A stretch of DNA of 64,000 nucleotides from Caulobacter sp. FWC26 (GTDB taxonomy: Bacteria; Pseudomonadota; Alphaproteobacteria; Caulobacterales; Caulobacteraceae): NCBI RefSeq assembly GCF_002742645.2, contig NZ_CP033875.1, positions 1,280,001 through 1,344,000 of the forward strand, in the 5' to 3' direction. The notes below the pieces were generated by a model that saw nothing but the letters and a program-made list of their open reading frames with translations, was not told the DNA's origin and did no database searches. Positions 11,208 through 19,830 of the stretch are shown here, one piece after another. The first letter of the stretch is position 1. Every line of letters starts with the position of its first letter. Position numbers and translations under genes: made by a program.

Positions 11208-12483
11208 GGCCTCCATCCTCCACCTGCTGGACGATCCCGCCAAGCAGACGGAGGGCGCGGTCGCCTTCCACGAGGACGGCCTGCTGCTGGTCGAGGACGG
11301 CCGCGTGATCGGCTGCGGCGCCTATGCCGAGCTCGCCCCTTGGCTGGGCGGCGCCGAGCCCGAGGACCTGACCGGTCATCTGATCACGCCGGGCTTTATC
11401 GACACCCACATCCACTTCCCCCAGGTCGATGTCATCGCCGCCCACGGCAAGCAGCTTCTGGACTGGCTGGAGCAGCACACCTTCCCGGCCGAAGCAGCCT
11501 TCGCCGATCCCAAGCACGCCGCCGACACCGCCGCCTTCTTTCTGGACGAGCTGCTGCGCAACGGCACGACGACGGCCCTGGTGTTCGGCTCGGTGCACAA
11601 GGTGTCGGTCGACGCCCTGTTCGCCGAGGCCTACGCGCGCAACATGCGGCTGATCGCGGGCAAGTCGCTGATGGACCGCAACGCGCCGGACGGCCTCACG
11701 GACACCGTCGAGTCCAGCCGCCATGACATGCAGGCCCTGATCGCCGACTGGCACGGCAAGGGCCGCCTTGGCTACGCGGTCACGCCGCGCTTCGCCATCA
11801 GTTGCAGCGACGCCCAGCTGGCCATGGCCGGCGAGATCCTGGCCGAGCATCCCGACGTCTGGATGCAGACGCACCTCTCGGAGAACCTGCACGAGATCAA
11901 GGAGACGGCGCGGCTGTTTCCTGACGCGAAGGACTATCTGGACGTCTATGACCGCTTCGGTCTGCTCCGCCAGCGCTCGGTCTTCGCCCACTGCGTCCAC
12001 CTGAAGGGCGACGCTTTCCGGCGCCTGGCGGCAAAGGGCGGGGCGGTGGCCTTCTGTCCGACCTCGAACCTGTTCCTGGGCTCAGGCCTGTTCCCGCTGG
12101 AGGAGGCCTGCTCGCACGGCGTGAAGGTCGGCATGGGCACCGATGTCGGCGCGGGCACCACCTTCTCGATCCTCCACACCCTGGGCGAGGCCTACAAGGT
12201 CGGCCAACTGCGCGGCGATGCGCTGGACCCCTTCCAGGCCCTGTACCTGGCCACCCTGGGCGGGGCGCGGGCGCTGGATCTCAACGACAAGATCGGCAAT
12301 CTGGCCCCCGGCAAGGAAGCCGACTTCGTCGTGCTGGACCTGGCGGCGACGCCGCTGATCGCGCGGCGCCTGGCAGGGGCGAAGAGCTTGGCCGACAGGC
12401 TCTTTGCGCTGACCGTGCTGGGTGATGACCGCGTGGTGGCGCGGACGTATGTGGCGGGCGTGGAGCGGCATAGGCGGGGGTAG
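11179..12483 (+). CDS. guaD: guanine deaminase
   Basis: A 434-residue amidohydrolase that converts guanine to xanthine, feeding the preceding xanthine dehydrogenase. Metal and active-site motifs are FIDTHIHFPQ (HxH), QTHLSEN, FAHCVHL, and GTDVGAGTTFS (catalytic Asp). It is the last gene of the uraH-xdh unit and overlaps xdhC by 29 bases; a GTG at 11194 is a possible later start. The product is cytosolic. Confidence 0.94.
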   Translation: MTRPPVQAFRASILHLLDDPAKQTEGAVAFHEDGLLLVEDGRVIGCGAYAELAPWLGGAEPEDLTGHLITPGFIDTHIHFPQVDVIAAHGKQLLDWLEQHTFPAEAAFADPKHAADTAAFFLDELLRNGTTTALVFGSVHKVSVDALFAEAYARNMRLIAGKSLMDRNAPDGLTDTVESSRHDMQALIADWHGKGRLGYAVTPRFAISCSDAQLAMAGEILAEHPDVWMQTHLSENLHEIKETARLFPDAKDYLDVYDRFGLLRQRSVFAHCVHLKGDAFRRLAAKGGAVAFCPTSNLFLGSGLFPLEEACSHGVKVGMGTDVGAGTTFSILHTLGEAYKVGQLRGDALDPFQALYLATLGGARALDLNDKIGNLAPGKEADFVVLDLAATPLIARRLAGAKSLADRLFALTVLGDDRVVARTYVAGVERHRRG

Positions 12484-12486
12484 CTT

Positions 12487-12597
12487 TGAGACCTGCCCCT
12501 CCGCGCTGCGCGCTCCTCCCCCGGAGGGGGAAGAAGGATCATCTTCCGCCCGTCTTTGGGGGCGGACGACCCGCGAAGCGGGTCAGGTGGGGGGAGT
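12487..12597. repeat. family-2 intergenic repeat (module a then b) after guaD
   Basis: Two small inverted-repeat modules occur here. Module a has CCCCTCCGCGCTGCGCGCTC followed by CTCCCCCGGAGGGGGAAGAAG; module b has GGGGGCGGACGACCCGCGAA and GCGGGTCAGGTGGGGG. The same modules occur in swapped order at 24030-24152. It lies between the convergent guaD and nucleoside hydrolase genes and may double as a terminator. Confidence 0.8.
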
Positions 12598-13562
12598 CAC
12601 CCGTACTTCGCCCTCATCGTTTCCGCGTACAGCGTCAGCAGTCGCGCGCCATCCACCGCCACGGTGGCGGCCTGGATCGGCTGGTCGTCCCAGGCTGAGG
12701 GGCCGAACAGTTCACCCTCGGCCTTCTGGCAGGTCTGGCCCAGGGCGATGCCTTCGGTGACCACGCGCACCGAACCCCGGCGCACGGTGAAAAGCGTCGG
12801 ATCGATCACATAGGCTACGGCCGCAGCGTCATGGACGCAGCAGCCGACGACGCCGTCGCGCTCGCCATAGAAGGCCGCATAGGGCTTGGAGATGGCGTTC
12901 AGGAAGGTCAGGGCGTCCGAGCCTCCCGTAGACAGCTCGTCCATATAGTCGGGTGACATCACGACCTGGGTCGTCACGTCCAGGCTGACGGCGGTCAGGC
13001 TCCAGGGCGCGGTGAAGACCTGGTCGGCGGCTTCCGGATCGTTCCAGATATTGGCCTCGGCCACCGGCGTGACATTGCCAGGCTTGCCCGCCACGCCGAA
13101 CGCGCCGCCCATGATGACGACGGACTTCAGCAGGTGGGCGACCTCGGGGTCGGCCTGCAGCGCCAGGGCCAGGTTGGTCAGCGGGCCAACGGCGCACAGC
13201 ACCACCTCGCCCGGATACTGGCGGGCCAGATCGATGATCGCCTGGTGAGCAGGCTTGGCCTCCGGCTGGGCGGGAATCAGGCCCGTCAGCTCCACATCGC
13301 CCAGGCCGTTCACGCCGTGCACGAAGGTGGGCGAGGGGTTGCGCGGACGCGTCAGCGGCTTGTCCGTGCCCTTGTAGACCGGCGCCGTCAGGCCGAAGCG
13401 GTCCTTGAGGTACAGCGCGTTACGGGTGGTGGTCTCGATGTCGGAATTGCCGAAGATGGTCGTCACCGCGATCAGGTCGAGGGCGGGGCTCGCCTCGATG
13501 AACAGCAGCGCCATCGCGTCGTCGATGCCGGGATCGGTGTCGAAGATGATCTTGGTCGTCAT
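12597..13562 (-). CDS. nucleoside hydrolase (inosine/uridine-preferring family)
   Basis: A 321-residue enzyme that cleaves the N-glycosidic bond of nucleosides to ribose and free base. The calcium-binding N-terminal motif DTDPGIDDAMA is intact, and conserved NIWNDPEAA and the C-terminal CVHDAAAVAYV segment with its active-site His are present. It starts 9 bases after hpxZ and is therefore the last gene of the oxalurate operon. There it can supply purine bases to the xanthine dehydrogenase and guanine deaminase pathway. The exact base preference cannot be read from sequence. Confidence 0.93.
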   Translation of the reverse strand: MTTKIIFDTDPGIDDAMALLFIEASPALDLIAVTTIFGNSDIETTTRNALYLKDRFGLTAPVYKGTDKPLTRPRNPSPTFVHGVNGLGDVELTGLIPAQPEAKPAHQAIIDLARQYPGEVVLCAVGPLTNLALALQADPEVAHLLKSVVIMGGAFGVAGKPGNVTPVAEANIWNDPEAADQVFTAPWSLTAVSLDVTTQVVMSPDYMDELSTGGSDALTFLNAISKPYAAFYGERDGVVGCCVHDAAAVAYVIDPTLFTVRRGSVRVVTEGIALGQTCQKAEGELFGPSAWDDQPIQAATVAVDGARLLTLYAETMRAKYG

Positions 13563-13571
13563 GGAAGGGCT

Positions 13572-13988
13572 CTAGCGTTTTTCTTGTTCTGGAGCGAGGC
13601 GCTGATCGCTCCCGCCCTGCATCAGGGATACGTGGGCGCACACGACCTTCCAGCCGTCGGCGGTGCGGACCCAGGTCTGGCTCTGGCGGCCGATCTTGCC
13701 GGTGTCTTCACGGCGGAATTCGACATTGGCGATCGCGAAGTCCGCGCCAAAGGTGGTGACCTCGGTGCGAAGGCGCGTGCGGGGCGGCGAACCACCGGCC
13801 CGGCCGACGCGGAAGGCGGCGATCTCGTCAAAGCCCCAGAGGTTCTCCGCCACGCCCAGGCGCACGGTATGCGGCGAGGCCCAGAAGGCGCCGTCCAACG
13901 CCGCGACGTCATTGGACATCAGCGCCACTTCGTAGGCGTCGACCAGGGCGGTGACCTCGGCCAGCACGGCAAGATCGTTGACGATCAT
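13572..13988 (-). CDS. hpxZ: oxalurate-catabolism protein HpxZ (DUF3225)
   Basis: A 138-residue SnoaL/NTF2-like fold protein of the DUF3225 family (NDVAALDGAFW, LWGFDEIAAFR, TWVRTADGWKVVCAHVS). In Klebsiella the gene belongs to hpxWXYZ, needed for use of oxalurate, but its own chemistry is not established. The start chosen is ATG 13988, which overlaps the amidase stop (ATGA); the frame extends further upstream but only as a shadow of the amidase. It sits between the amidase and the nucleoside hydrolase. Confidence 0.9.
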   Translation of the reverse strand: MIVNDLAVLAEVTALVDAYEVALMSNDVAALDGAFWASPHTVRLGVAENLWGFDEIAAFRVGRAGGSPPRTRLRTEVTTFGADFAIANVEFRREDTGKIGRQSQTWVRTADGWKVVCAHVSLMQGGSDQRLAPEQEKR

Positions 13989-15379
13989 AGCGCCCCCGTC
14001 GGCGGATGGGCCGCCACCACGCCGGCGTGTTGCAGGCGCAGGGCGGCGGCGAAGGCCAGGTCCTCGCGCCAGGCCGGCGCGATGATCTGCACGCCGATCG
14101 GCAACTGGCCGGGACGGTTCACCGGCGCGGCGACCACGGGCAGGCCGACATAGCTGATCGGCTGGGTGAAGGCGCCCAGGTTCTTGCGCACCGACACCGG
14201 AACCCCGTCCATCTCCATCGTCGCCTGGCCTATCGGCGGAGCCGGACACACCGAGGCGGGCGCCAGCAGGATGTCGTAGTGCTGGAAAGCCTCGCGAACC
14301 TCGTCGCGGAAGATCGTGCGGAAACGCTTGGCGGCCTCGGCCACGCCCTCGGGCAGCAGGGCGCCGGCCAAAAGGCGGTCGCGGACGGCGGGGTCATAGT
14401 CCATGGCGCGCTTGGCCAGATCATCGTGATGCAACTCGCCGCCCTCGAACGCCGTCAGGCAGAAGGCGGCGGCGCGGGCGGCCTGGGCGCTCTGCAGGGT
14501 GACGGTGTTACTGGCTTCCAATGCGTCACCGACGCGACCCAGCGCCTCGAGCACCTCGCGAAAGGCGCCCTGCTGGAACCAGCCGCCCAGCACACCCACG
14601 CGCAAGGGCTGCTCGGCCAGGGCGTCGAGCCGACTCGCCAGCAGCTCGGCCTCGCGGACGCAGATCGGATCGCCGGCCGGATCGGCGCCCTGCAGCACGT
14701 CGTAGGCCAGGGCCAGATCCTCGACCGAGCGCGCGAAGGGGCCGACATGGTCCAGGCTCTCGACGAACGGGAAGACGCCCTGGCGCGACAGGCGGCCATA
14801 GGTGGGCTTGAGGCCGAACACGCCGCACAGGCCGGCGGGAATGCGGATCGAGCCGTTGGTGTCTGAGCCCAGGGTCAGGGGGACGAGGCCCGCCGCCACG
14901 GCCGCCGCCGAACCGCCCGACGAGCCGCCGGCGATCCGCGTCGGATCATGCGGATTGCGCACCGGGCCGTCATGCGCGTTCTCAGTGACGAAGCCGTAGG
15001 CGAACTCGTCCATGTTCAGCGCGCCCACCAGGATGGCGCCGGCGGCGGTCAGGCGTTGGACCAGGGTGGCGTCGCGGGGCGGCGGTGCGGCGTCGCGACG
15101 GATCTTGGATCCGGCCAGGGTGGGCAAGCCTTCGATATCGAAGAGGTTCTTCACGGCGAACGGCACACCGGCCAGCGAGCCGACGGCGCGACCCGCCGCG
15201 ATGTCAGTGTCGACGGCCTCGGCGGCGGCGAGAGCGCGTTCGGCGGTCACCGCCGTGAAGGCGTTGATATCGCCGTCCAGGCGCTGGATGCGCGAGAGGG
15301 TGGCTTCGGTCACCGCGCGGGCGGTGACCCGGCCGGCGCGGACCTCGCCGGCGATCTCGACGACGCTGCAGAAGCTCAC
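13985..15379 (-). CDS. hpxY: AtzE/HpxY-type amidase, likely oxalurate amidohydrolase
   Basis: A 464-residue amidase-signature enzyme. The catalytic triad is visible: Lys in FAVKNLFD, the cis-Ser in IAGGSSGGS, and the nucleophile Ser in GSDTNGSIRIPA. It resembles the AtzE family, whose members work with a small AtzG partner, encoded here just upstream. Together with hpxX and hpxZ homologues and the ureidoglycine aminotransferase, it most likely hydrolyses oxalurate. The start chosen is GTG 15379, whose GTGA overlaps the atzG-like stop; the frame is open far upstream without further similarity. The alternative is a biuret or 1-carboxybiuret-type hydrolase, because AtzE itself acts on carboxybiuret. 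Confidence 0.88.
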   Translation of the reverse strand: MSFCSVVEIAGEVRAGRVTARAVTEATLSRIQRLDGDINAFTAVTAERALAAAEAVDTDIAAGRAVGSLAGVPFAVKNLFDIEGLPTLAGSKIRRDAAPPPRDATLVQRLTAAGAILVGALNMDEFAYGFVTENAHDGPVRNPHDPTRIAGGSSGGSAAAVAAGLVPLTLGSDTNGSIRIPAGLCGVFGLKPTYGRLSRQGVFPFVESLDHVGPFARSVEDLALAYDVLQGADPAGDPICVREAELLASRLDALAEQPLRVGVLGGWFQQGAFREVLEALGRVGDALEASNTVTLQSAQAARAAAFCLTAFEGGELHHDDLAKRAMDYDPAVRDRLLAGALLPEGVAEAAKRFRTIFRDEVREAFQHYDILLAPASVCPAPPIGQATMEMDGVPVSVRKNLGAFTQPISYVGLPVVAAPVNRPGQLPIGVQIIAPAWREDLAFAAALRLQHAGVVAAHPPTGAL

Positions 15380-15594
15380 GGCTGGAAGGTCTCCGAGGCC
15401 TCGCCGGCCGCATCGCCCAGCGCGGCGACGAAGAGGGCGGTCTGGCTCTTGAGCAGGACGAGGTTGTCGATCACGCCGGGCAGAGCTGGGGCGGGCGGTT
15501 CGACGCCACGCTCGGTGGCGCGGCGCCGCGCCCAGGCGGCCACCTCGTCGTCGTCGAGGGCCAGGAAGGCTGTCGTGTCCGCGTCGAGCGCCAT
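15376..15594 (-). CDS. hpxX: AtzG/HpxX-like small amidase partner (DUF4089)
   Basis: A 72-residue helical protein (LDADTTAFLALDDDEVAAWA, then VIDNLVLLKSQTALFVAAL) of the DUF4089 type, which forms a tight complex with AtzE-like amidases. It is the first gene of the minus-strand oxalurate operon and overlaps the amidase start. The start is uncertain. I use ATG 15594 (MALDAD), since an upstream ATG at 15627 would add 11 residues that lie within a candidate operator; the ribosome site (GGAAT) is weak either way. Confidence 0.85.
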   Translation of the reverse strand: MALDADTTAFLALDDDEVAAWARRRATERGVEPPAPALPGVIDNLVLLKSQTALFVAALGDAAGEASETFQP

Positions 15595-15607
15595 GGGCGG
15601 GATTCCA

Positions 15608-15629
15608 TAAGTAAGAAAAAACTTCATAC
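15608..15629 (-). promoter_or_regulatory. site B of the shared palindromic motif, upstream of atzG/hpxX
   Basis: TAAGTAA-N8-TTCATAC. The left half is identical to site A, while the right half is degenerate. It lies 14 bases before the chosen start of the oxalurate operon and so would overlap its leader or promoter. Confidence 0.4.
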
Positions 15630-15794
15630 ACCCGGGTTCGCCGGACGCGCCAGTCCCGCTTTCTCGGCAACCGTGATCCGCTCAAGCGTGCGGCACTGGG
15701 GCTGTGGATCGCTCGCCTGGAAGGCAGGTTGAGGTCAAGCCACGTGAGCATGGCGCTTCGCCTTAGGCCCCATCGCCGGTTCGGCTCAGATGCG

Positions 15795-15816
15795 TTTGTA
15801 AGGAAGGACTTACTTG
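15795..15816 (+). promoter_or_regulatory. site C of the shared palindromic motif, at the formamidase-family gene
   Basis: TTTGTAA-N8-TTACTTG, with the perfect inner arms GTAA and TTAC in the same spacing as sites A and D. It ends at the base before the ATG and overlaps the purine-rich ribosome site AAGGAAGGA, so a bound protein would block both transcription and the leader. Confidence 0.5.
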
Positions 15817-16779
15817 ATGGCGCATCACCGCCTGGCCTCTACGCCCGACACCGTCCGCTTTGGCATGTTCGACGCGGCGTTCGATCCTGTGCTTGTGGTG
15901 CAGTCAGGCGACAGGGTTACGGTCGAGTGCGTCTCGGGCGGCGTCGAAGTGATGCCTCCGGCCGGGTCGCCTTACGCCATCCCGCCGGCGCTCCAGGCGA
16001 TCCACGATAGCAACCCGCCTCGCATCGGTCCGCACATCCTCACAGGGCCGATCGCCGTCGCTGGCGCCGAGCCCGGCGACATGCTGGAGGTGCGGATCGA
16101 GACGATCGAACCCAACAACGACTGGGGCTATTGCGCCGTGCGTCCGCTGGCCGGAACGCTGCCCGAGGACTTCCCTGAGCGCTATGTCAGCCATATCGCT
16201 GTCGACGCCGCCCGCGGGGTCTGCAAGCCGGAGTGGGCCCCGGAGATGCCTCTGGCGCCGTTCTTCGGGACGATGGGCGTGGCCCCGCCCGCGAAGTATG
16301 GCCGTCTCTCCAGCCGTGAGCCGCGCGAGCACGGCGGCAATATGGACAACAAGGAGCTGGTCGCCGGCTCGACGCTCTATCTGCCGGTCTGGGTTCCGGG
16401 CGCGAACTTCTCGGTCGGTGACGGTCACGGGCGCCAAGGCGACGGCGAGGTCTGCGTCAACGCGCTGGAGATGGGCCTCACTGGGACCTTCACCTTCGTG
16501 CTCCACAAGAAGGCGCATGGGGCCGCAGACGCCGGCGCCTTCGCCTGGCCGCGCGCGGAGACGCCGACGCATCACATTCTGATGGGCTTCCACGAGGATC
16601 TCGATCTGGCCATGAAGCAGGCCCTGCGCCAAACGATCGACTTCATCACCGCCCGCACCGCCCTGACGCGTGTGCAGGCCTATCAGTTCTGTTCGCTGGC
16701 GGTGGACTTCCGGGTCACCCAGACCGTGAACGGCGAAAAGGGCGTTCACGCGCTGCTGGCCAAGGGAGTGCTCGTCTAA
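15817..16779 (+). CDS. acetamidase/formamidase family amidohydrolase
   Basis: A 320-residue FmdA/AmdA-family protein, which hydrolyses small amides to the acid and ammonia. Family segments include IGPHILTGPIAVAGAEPGDM near residue 68, the WGYCAVRP segment, and HGGNMDNKELVAGSTLYLPV near residue 170. The start is ATG 15817 (MAHHRLAST) with AAGGAAGGA upstream; a TTG three bases earlier is also in frame. It is divergent from the oxalurate operon and carries the same candidate operator. Its substrate could be formamide or, by context, oxamate, since no hpxW-type oxamate amidohydrolase is found in the window. Confidence 0.9.
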   Translation: MAHHRLASTPDTVRFGMFDAAFDPVLVVQSGDRVTVECVSGGVEVMPPAGSPYAIPPALQAIHDSNPPRIGPHILTGPIAVAGAEPGDMLEVRIETIEPNNDWGYCAVRPLAGTLPEDFPERYVSHIAVDAARGVCKPEWAPEMPLAPFFGTMGVAPPAKYGRLSSREPREHGGNMDNKELVAGSTLYLPVWVPGANFSVGDGHGRQGDGEVCVNALEMGLTGTFTFVLHKKAHGAADAGAFAWPRAETPTHHILMGFHEDLDLAMKQALRQTIDFITARTALTRVQAYQFCSLAVDFRVTQTVNGEKGVHALLAKGVLV

Positions 16780-16892
16780 CCCGGCGGGGTCCGTTTACCC
16801 TTAATATTCCCGTCAACGTAGAAAGGGTTTCGGCACGCGACTTGCAGCCGATAGGTCACGCTGAGGTTGCAGTGTGATTTCGGGAGCGGGTG

Positions 16893-19697
16893 ATGGATTT
16901 GCGCGGTACGCAGGGCGCCGACACTTTGGTCGGCGGCGCCGACGATGATGTCATCTACGGCTTCGAAGGCGCCGATACGCTCAAGGGCGGCGGCGGCAAC
17001 GACGTCCTCGCCGGCAATGAGGGCAATGACGTCCTGCAGGGCGGCGACGGCGACGACTATCTGCTGGGCGGTGCGGGCAACGACACGATCGACGGCGGCG
17101 CGGGCAACGACTGGGCGGCCTATGAGGACGCCGCAGCCGGCGTGAAGGTCGACCTCACCCTGAACGGCGCCCAGAACACGGTCGGGGCCGGGACCGACAA
17201 GCTTATCGGGATCGAGAACGTCTACGGCTCGGCCTTCAACGACACCCTGATCGGAAGCGCGGCGGCCAATATGATGGTCGGCGGCGCAGGCAATGACACG
17301 GTCAGCGGCGGCAAGGGCGACGACACCCTGTGGGGCTCGGACGGCCATGACACGCTGGATGGCGGCGACGGCGACGACTACTTGGTCGGCGGCGCGGGCG
17401 ATGACCTGATCAAGGGCGGCGCGGGCTGGGACTGGTCGTCCTATGAGGACGCCGCGGCCGGCGTCACCGTCGACCTGACCAAGACCACGGCCCAGAACAC
17501 CGGCGGCGGTGGGACCGACACCCTGAGCGGCATCGAGCACCTCTATGGCAGCAAGTTCGCCGACGTCCTGACCGGCGACGCTAAGGACAACTACCTGTGG
17601 GGCGACGCCGGCGACGACAAGCTCTACGGCGGCGCGGGCGATGACCACCTGTCCGGCGGAGCAGGCGTCAATGTCATCGACGGCGGCGAAGGCTGGGACA
17701 CGGTCGACTACGCGTTCAGCGAGGTCGGGGTGTCGATCAATCTTTCGGGCGCGCCGGCGCCGCAGATCCCCATTCCGGACGGCGTGGACGCGCTGGTCTC
17801 GATCGAGGCGGCGATGGGCTCGACCCATAACGACTACATCGTCGGCAACGACGCGGAGAACTATCTGTTCGGTGACGCGGGCGACGACGTGCTGTTTGGC
17901 ATCGGCGGCCACGATGTTCTTGACGGCGGCGAGGGTAACGACGTTCTGCGCGGCAGTTTCCGTAAGCCTGGGGATATGCTGCTGGGCGGCGCGGGGCGCG
18001 ACCAGATCATCGTCTGGACAGGCCCAGGCAGCGAGGGCGACGCAACCATCGTCGATGGCGGGACCGGGGTCGACGACCTGATCTTCTCGTCAATCGTCGA
18101 CATCACGCTGGATCTGTCGAAGACCGGCGACCAGGTGATCGCGCCCGGCGTCCACATGGTCGTCTCGAATATCGAGAACGTGATGGGAGGCTCCGGAAAT
18201 GACCGCCTCACGGGCGACGCGGGCGACAACAAGATCGTCGGTCAGGCCGGTGACGACGTTCTGGACGGCGGCGCGGGCTTCGACATCGCCTCATACGAGG
18301 GTGACCAGAGCGTTCGGGTGGACCTCTCCAAAACCGGACCGCAGAATACCGGCGGCGCCGGCGTTGATACGCTCCGCAACTTCGAAGGCCTGAAGGGTTC
18401 GCTGAGAGCCGACGTCCTAATCGGCGACGCTAAGGACAACACAGTCGAAGGCGGCCTGGGCGACGACATCATCGACGGCGGGGCCGGCGCCGACACCGCG
18501 ATCTTCATCGGCAACGCCAACCAGTACACCTGGAACCGGAACGCCAACGGGACCTGGACGGTCAAGGGACTCGAAGGCACGGACACGCTGCTGAACATCG
18601 AGACGCTGAAGTTCAGCGACAAGTCGGTGACGCTGTCGCCGTCGGCGACGACGGTGACAGTGGATGATGTGCTGAGCAGCAAGTCGCCGCTAATGGGCGA
18701 CAGCGAGGCCAACATCCTGACGGGTCGCGCTCTGGGCGACACGATCTACGGCTACGGCGGCGCTGACGTGATCACTGGGGGGAAGGGCGCGGATGCTCTA
18801 TACGGCGGTGAGGGGAACGACACGTTCGTCTTTGCGGCGGGTGATACGACCTGGTCTGCGACCAGCGACGTCGGCGTGGATGTGATCCTGGACTGGGAGG
18901 CCGGCGACAAGCTCGTGTTCGGCGCGCCCGCTATGTCGTTCGAGGTTGGCAAGTTCACCGCGAATAGCTGGCAGGAAGCCCTGGCGGACGCGTCGCTTCA
19001 CGTCGACACGTCGCATAAGGCCTTTTTGGCGTATCAAGTAGGGGGCGACGTCTACGTCCTCTACCAACCGAACGCCTCGACTGGCGTCTTCGAGAACGTG
19101 GTCAAACTGGCCAACACCACGCTCGACAAGGTCAGCATGGCGACCTTTATCCCGAGCATCGGTGTTTCCTTCGAAGGCGATAGCGCCGCCAACCTTCTGT
19201 GGGGAACCGGGTTCGACGACACCATTGATGGCAAGGGCGGGGACGACGTGATCTGGGGGGGCGCCGGTTCGGATAAACTGACCGGCGGCGCGGGAGCAGA
19301 CCGGTTCCAGTTCTTGAACGGCGACAGTGGGTTCAGTGCAAAGTTGGATACAGGTGTCGATGTCATCACCGACTTCGAAGTCGGTGATCGGCTCGCATTC
19401 CAGTGGAATTTCGGCACGCTCAGCCTGAGCGAAATTCAGATCAACACCGGAAACCTGGGCAGTCCGACCAGCGCTGTCTTCCAGCTCGTTATGCAAGGTT
19501 GGATAAACCAGCGCGCTACGGGAGCCGGTCCGCGCTTCATAATCTTCGGGTCCGAAGGCGACACGTATGTGCTCGCTGACGTAGATGGTTACATCGACTT
19601 AAATGGGCAGACGCACGATTGGATGTACGACACGACGATCAAGCTCCAGGGCTTCAATCCGGCAAACTTCACGGTCGACATGATCACAGGGGCTTAG
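16893..19697 (+). CDS. RTX (hemolysin-type calcium-binding repeat) secreted protein
   Basis: A 934-residue acidic protein built almost wholly of glycine-rich RTX nonapeptides (GGxGxDxLx, for example GGDGDDYLLGGAGNDTIDGG) from the very N-terminus. Repeat blocks (about residues 1-110, 125-190, 225-275 and 310-355) are separated by recurring spacers of the form WDWSSYEDAAAGVTVDL. Near the C-terminus are two copies of a serralysin-like module, DVILDWEAGDKLVFG and DVITDFEVGDRLAFQ, each preceded by an RTX block. There is no Sec signal, so export by a type I system is expected, but none is encoded here. No enzyme domain is recognised. The start is ATG 16893 with GGGAG upstream; GTG 16890 is directly before it. 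Cysteine is absent, as usual for RTX exoproteins. Confidence 0.9.
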   Translation: MDLRGTQGADTLVGGADDDVIYGFEGADTLKGGGGNDVLAGNEGNDVLQGGDGDDYLLGGAGNDTIDGGAGNDWAAYEDAAAGVKVDLTLNGAQNTVGAGTDKLIGIENVYGSAFNDTLIGSAAANMMVGGAGNDTVSGGKGDDTLWGSDGHDTLDGGDGDDYLVGGAGDDLIKGGAGWDWSSYEDAAAGVTVDLTKTTAQNTGGGGTDTLSGIEHLYGSKFADVLTGDAKDNYLWGDAGDDKLYGGAGDDHLSGGAGVNVIDGGEGWDTVDYAFSEVGVSINLSGAPAPQIPIPDGVDALVSIEAAMGSTHNDYIVGNDAENYLFGDAGDDVLFGIGGHDVLDGGEGNDVLRGSFRKPGDMLLGGAGRDQIIVWTGPGSEGDATIVDGGTGVDDLIFSSIVDITLDLSKTGDQVIAPGVHMVVSNIENVMGGSGNDRLTGDAGDNKIVGQAGDDVLDGGAGFDIASYEGDQSVRVDLSKTGPQNTGGAGVDTLRNFEGLKGSLRADVLIGDAKDNTVEGGLGDDIIDGGAGADTAIFIGNANQYTWNRNANGTWTVKGLEGTDTLLNIETLKFSDKSVTLSPSATTVTVDDVLSSKSPLMGDSEANILTGRALGDTIYGYGGADVITGGKGADALYGGEGNDTFVFAAGDTTWSATSDVGVDVILDWEAGDKLVFGAPAMSFEVGKFTANSWQEALADASLHVDTSHKAFLAYQVGGDVYVLYQPNASTGVFENVVKLANTTLDKVSMATFIPSIGVSFEGDSAANLLWGTGFDDTIDGKGGDDVIWGGAGSDKLTGGAGADRFQFLNGDSGFSAKLDTGVDVITDFEVGDRLAFQWNFGTLSLSEIQINTGNLGSPTSAVFQLVMQGWINQRATGAGPRFIIFGSEGDTYVLADVDGYIDLNGQTHDWMYDTTIKLQGFNPANFTVDMITGA

Positions 19698-19728
19698 TCC
19701 ACCACCCCTCCCGCAACCGCGACTGCAT

Positions 19729-19757
19729 CCTTACGATGTCGTTACGTCGGCGTAAGG
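19729..19757. promoter_or_regulatory. nested inverted repeats between RTX and yceI genes
   Basis: CCTTACG (19729-19735) is the exact reverse complement of CGTAAGG (19751-19757). Inside it TTACG-TCGG-CGTAA forms a second, tighter palindrome. No T tract follows, so an operator is as likely as a terminator. It lies 74 bases upstream of the yceI-like gene. Confidence 0.35.
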
Positions 19758-19830
19758 GTGTGCCGCTCTTCCGCAAGGCGTTCGGAGTCCGTCCAACTAA
19801 GGACGGGCCCGCACCATTGGAGGGAAGTGT

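Noticed and set aside
15376..15751. The upstream extension of the amidase frame (124 codons)
   Set aside because: It runs across the atzG/hpxX gene in another frame and has no family similarity; the GTG at 15379 overlapping the hpxX stop is a better start.
16893..19697. Regular short repeats that might be taken for a CRISPR array
   Set aside because: They are coding RTX nonapeptide repeats in one long frame; period and divergence do not fit repeat-spacer units. No cas gene is seen.
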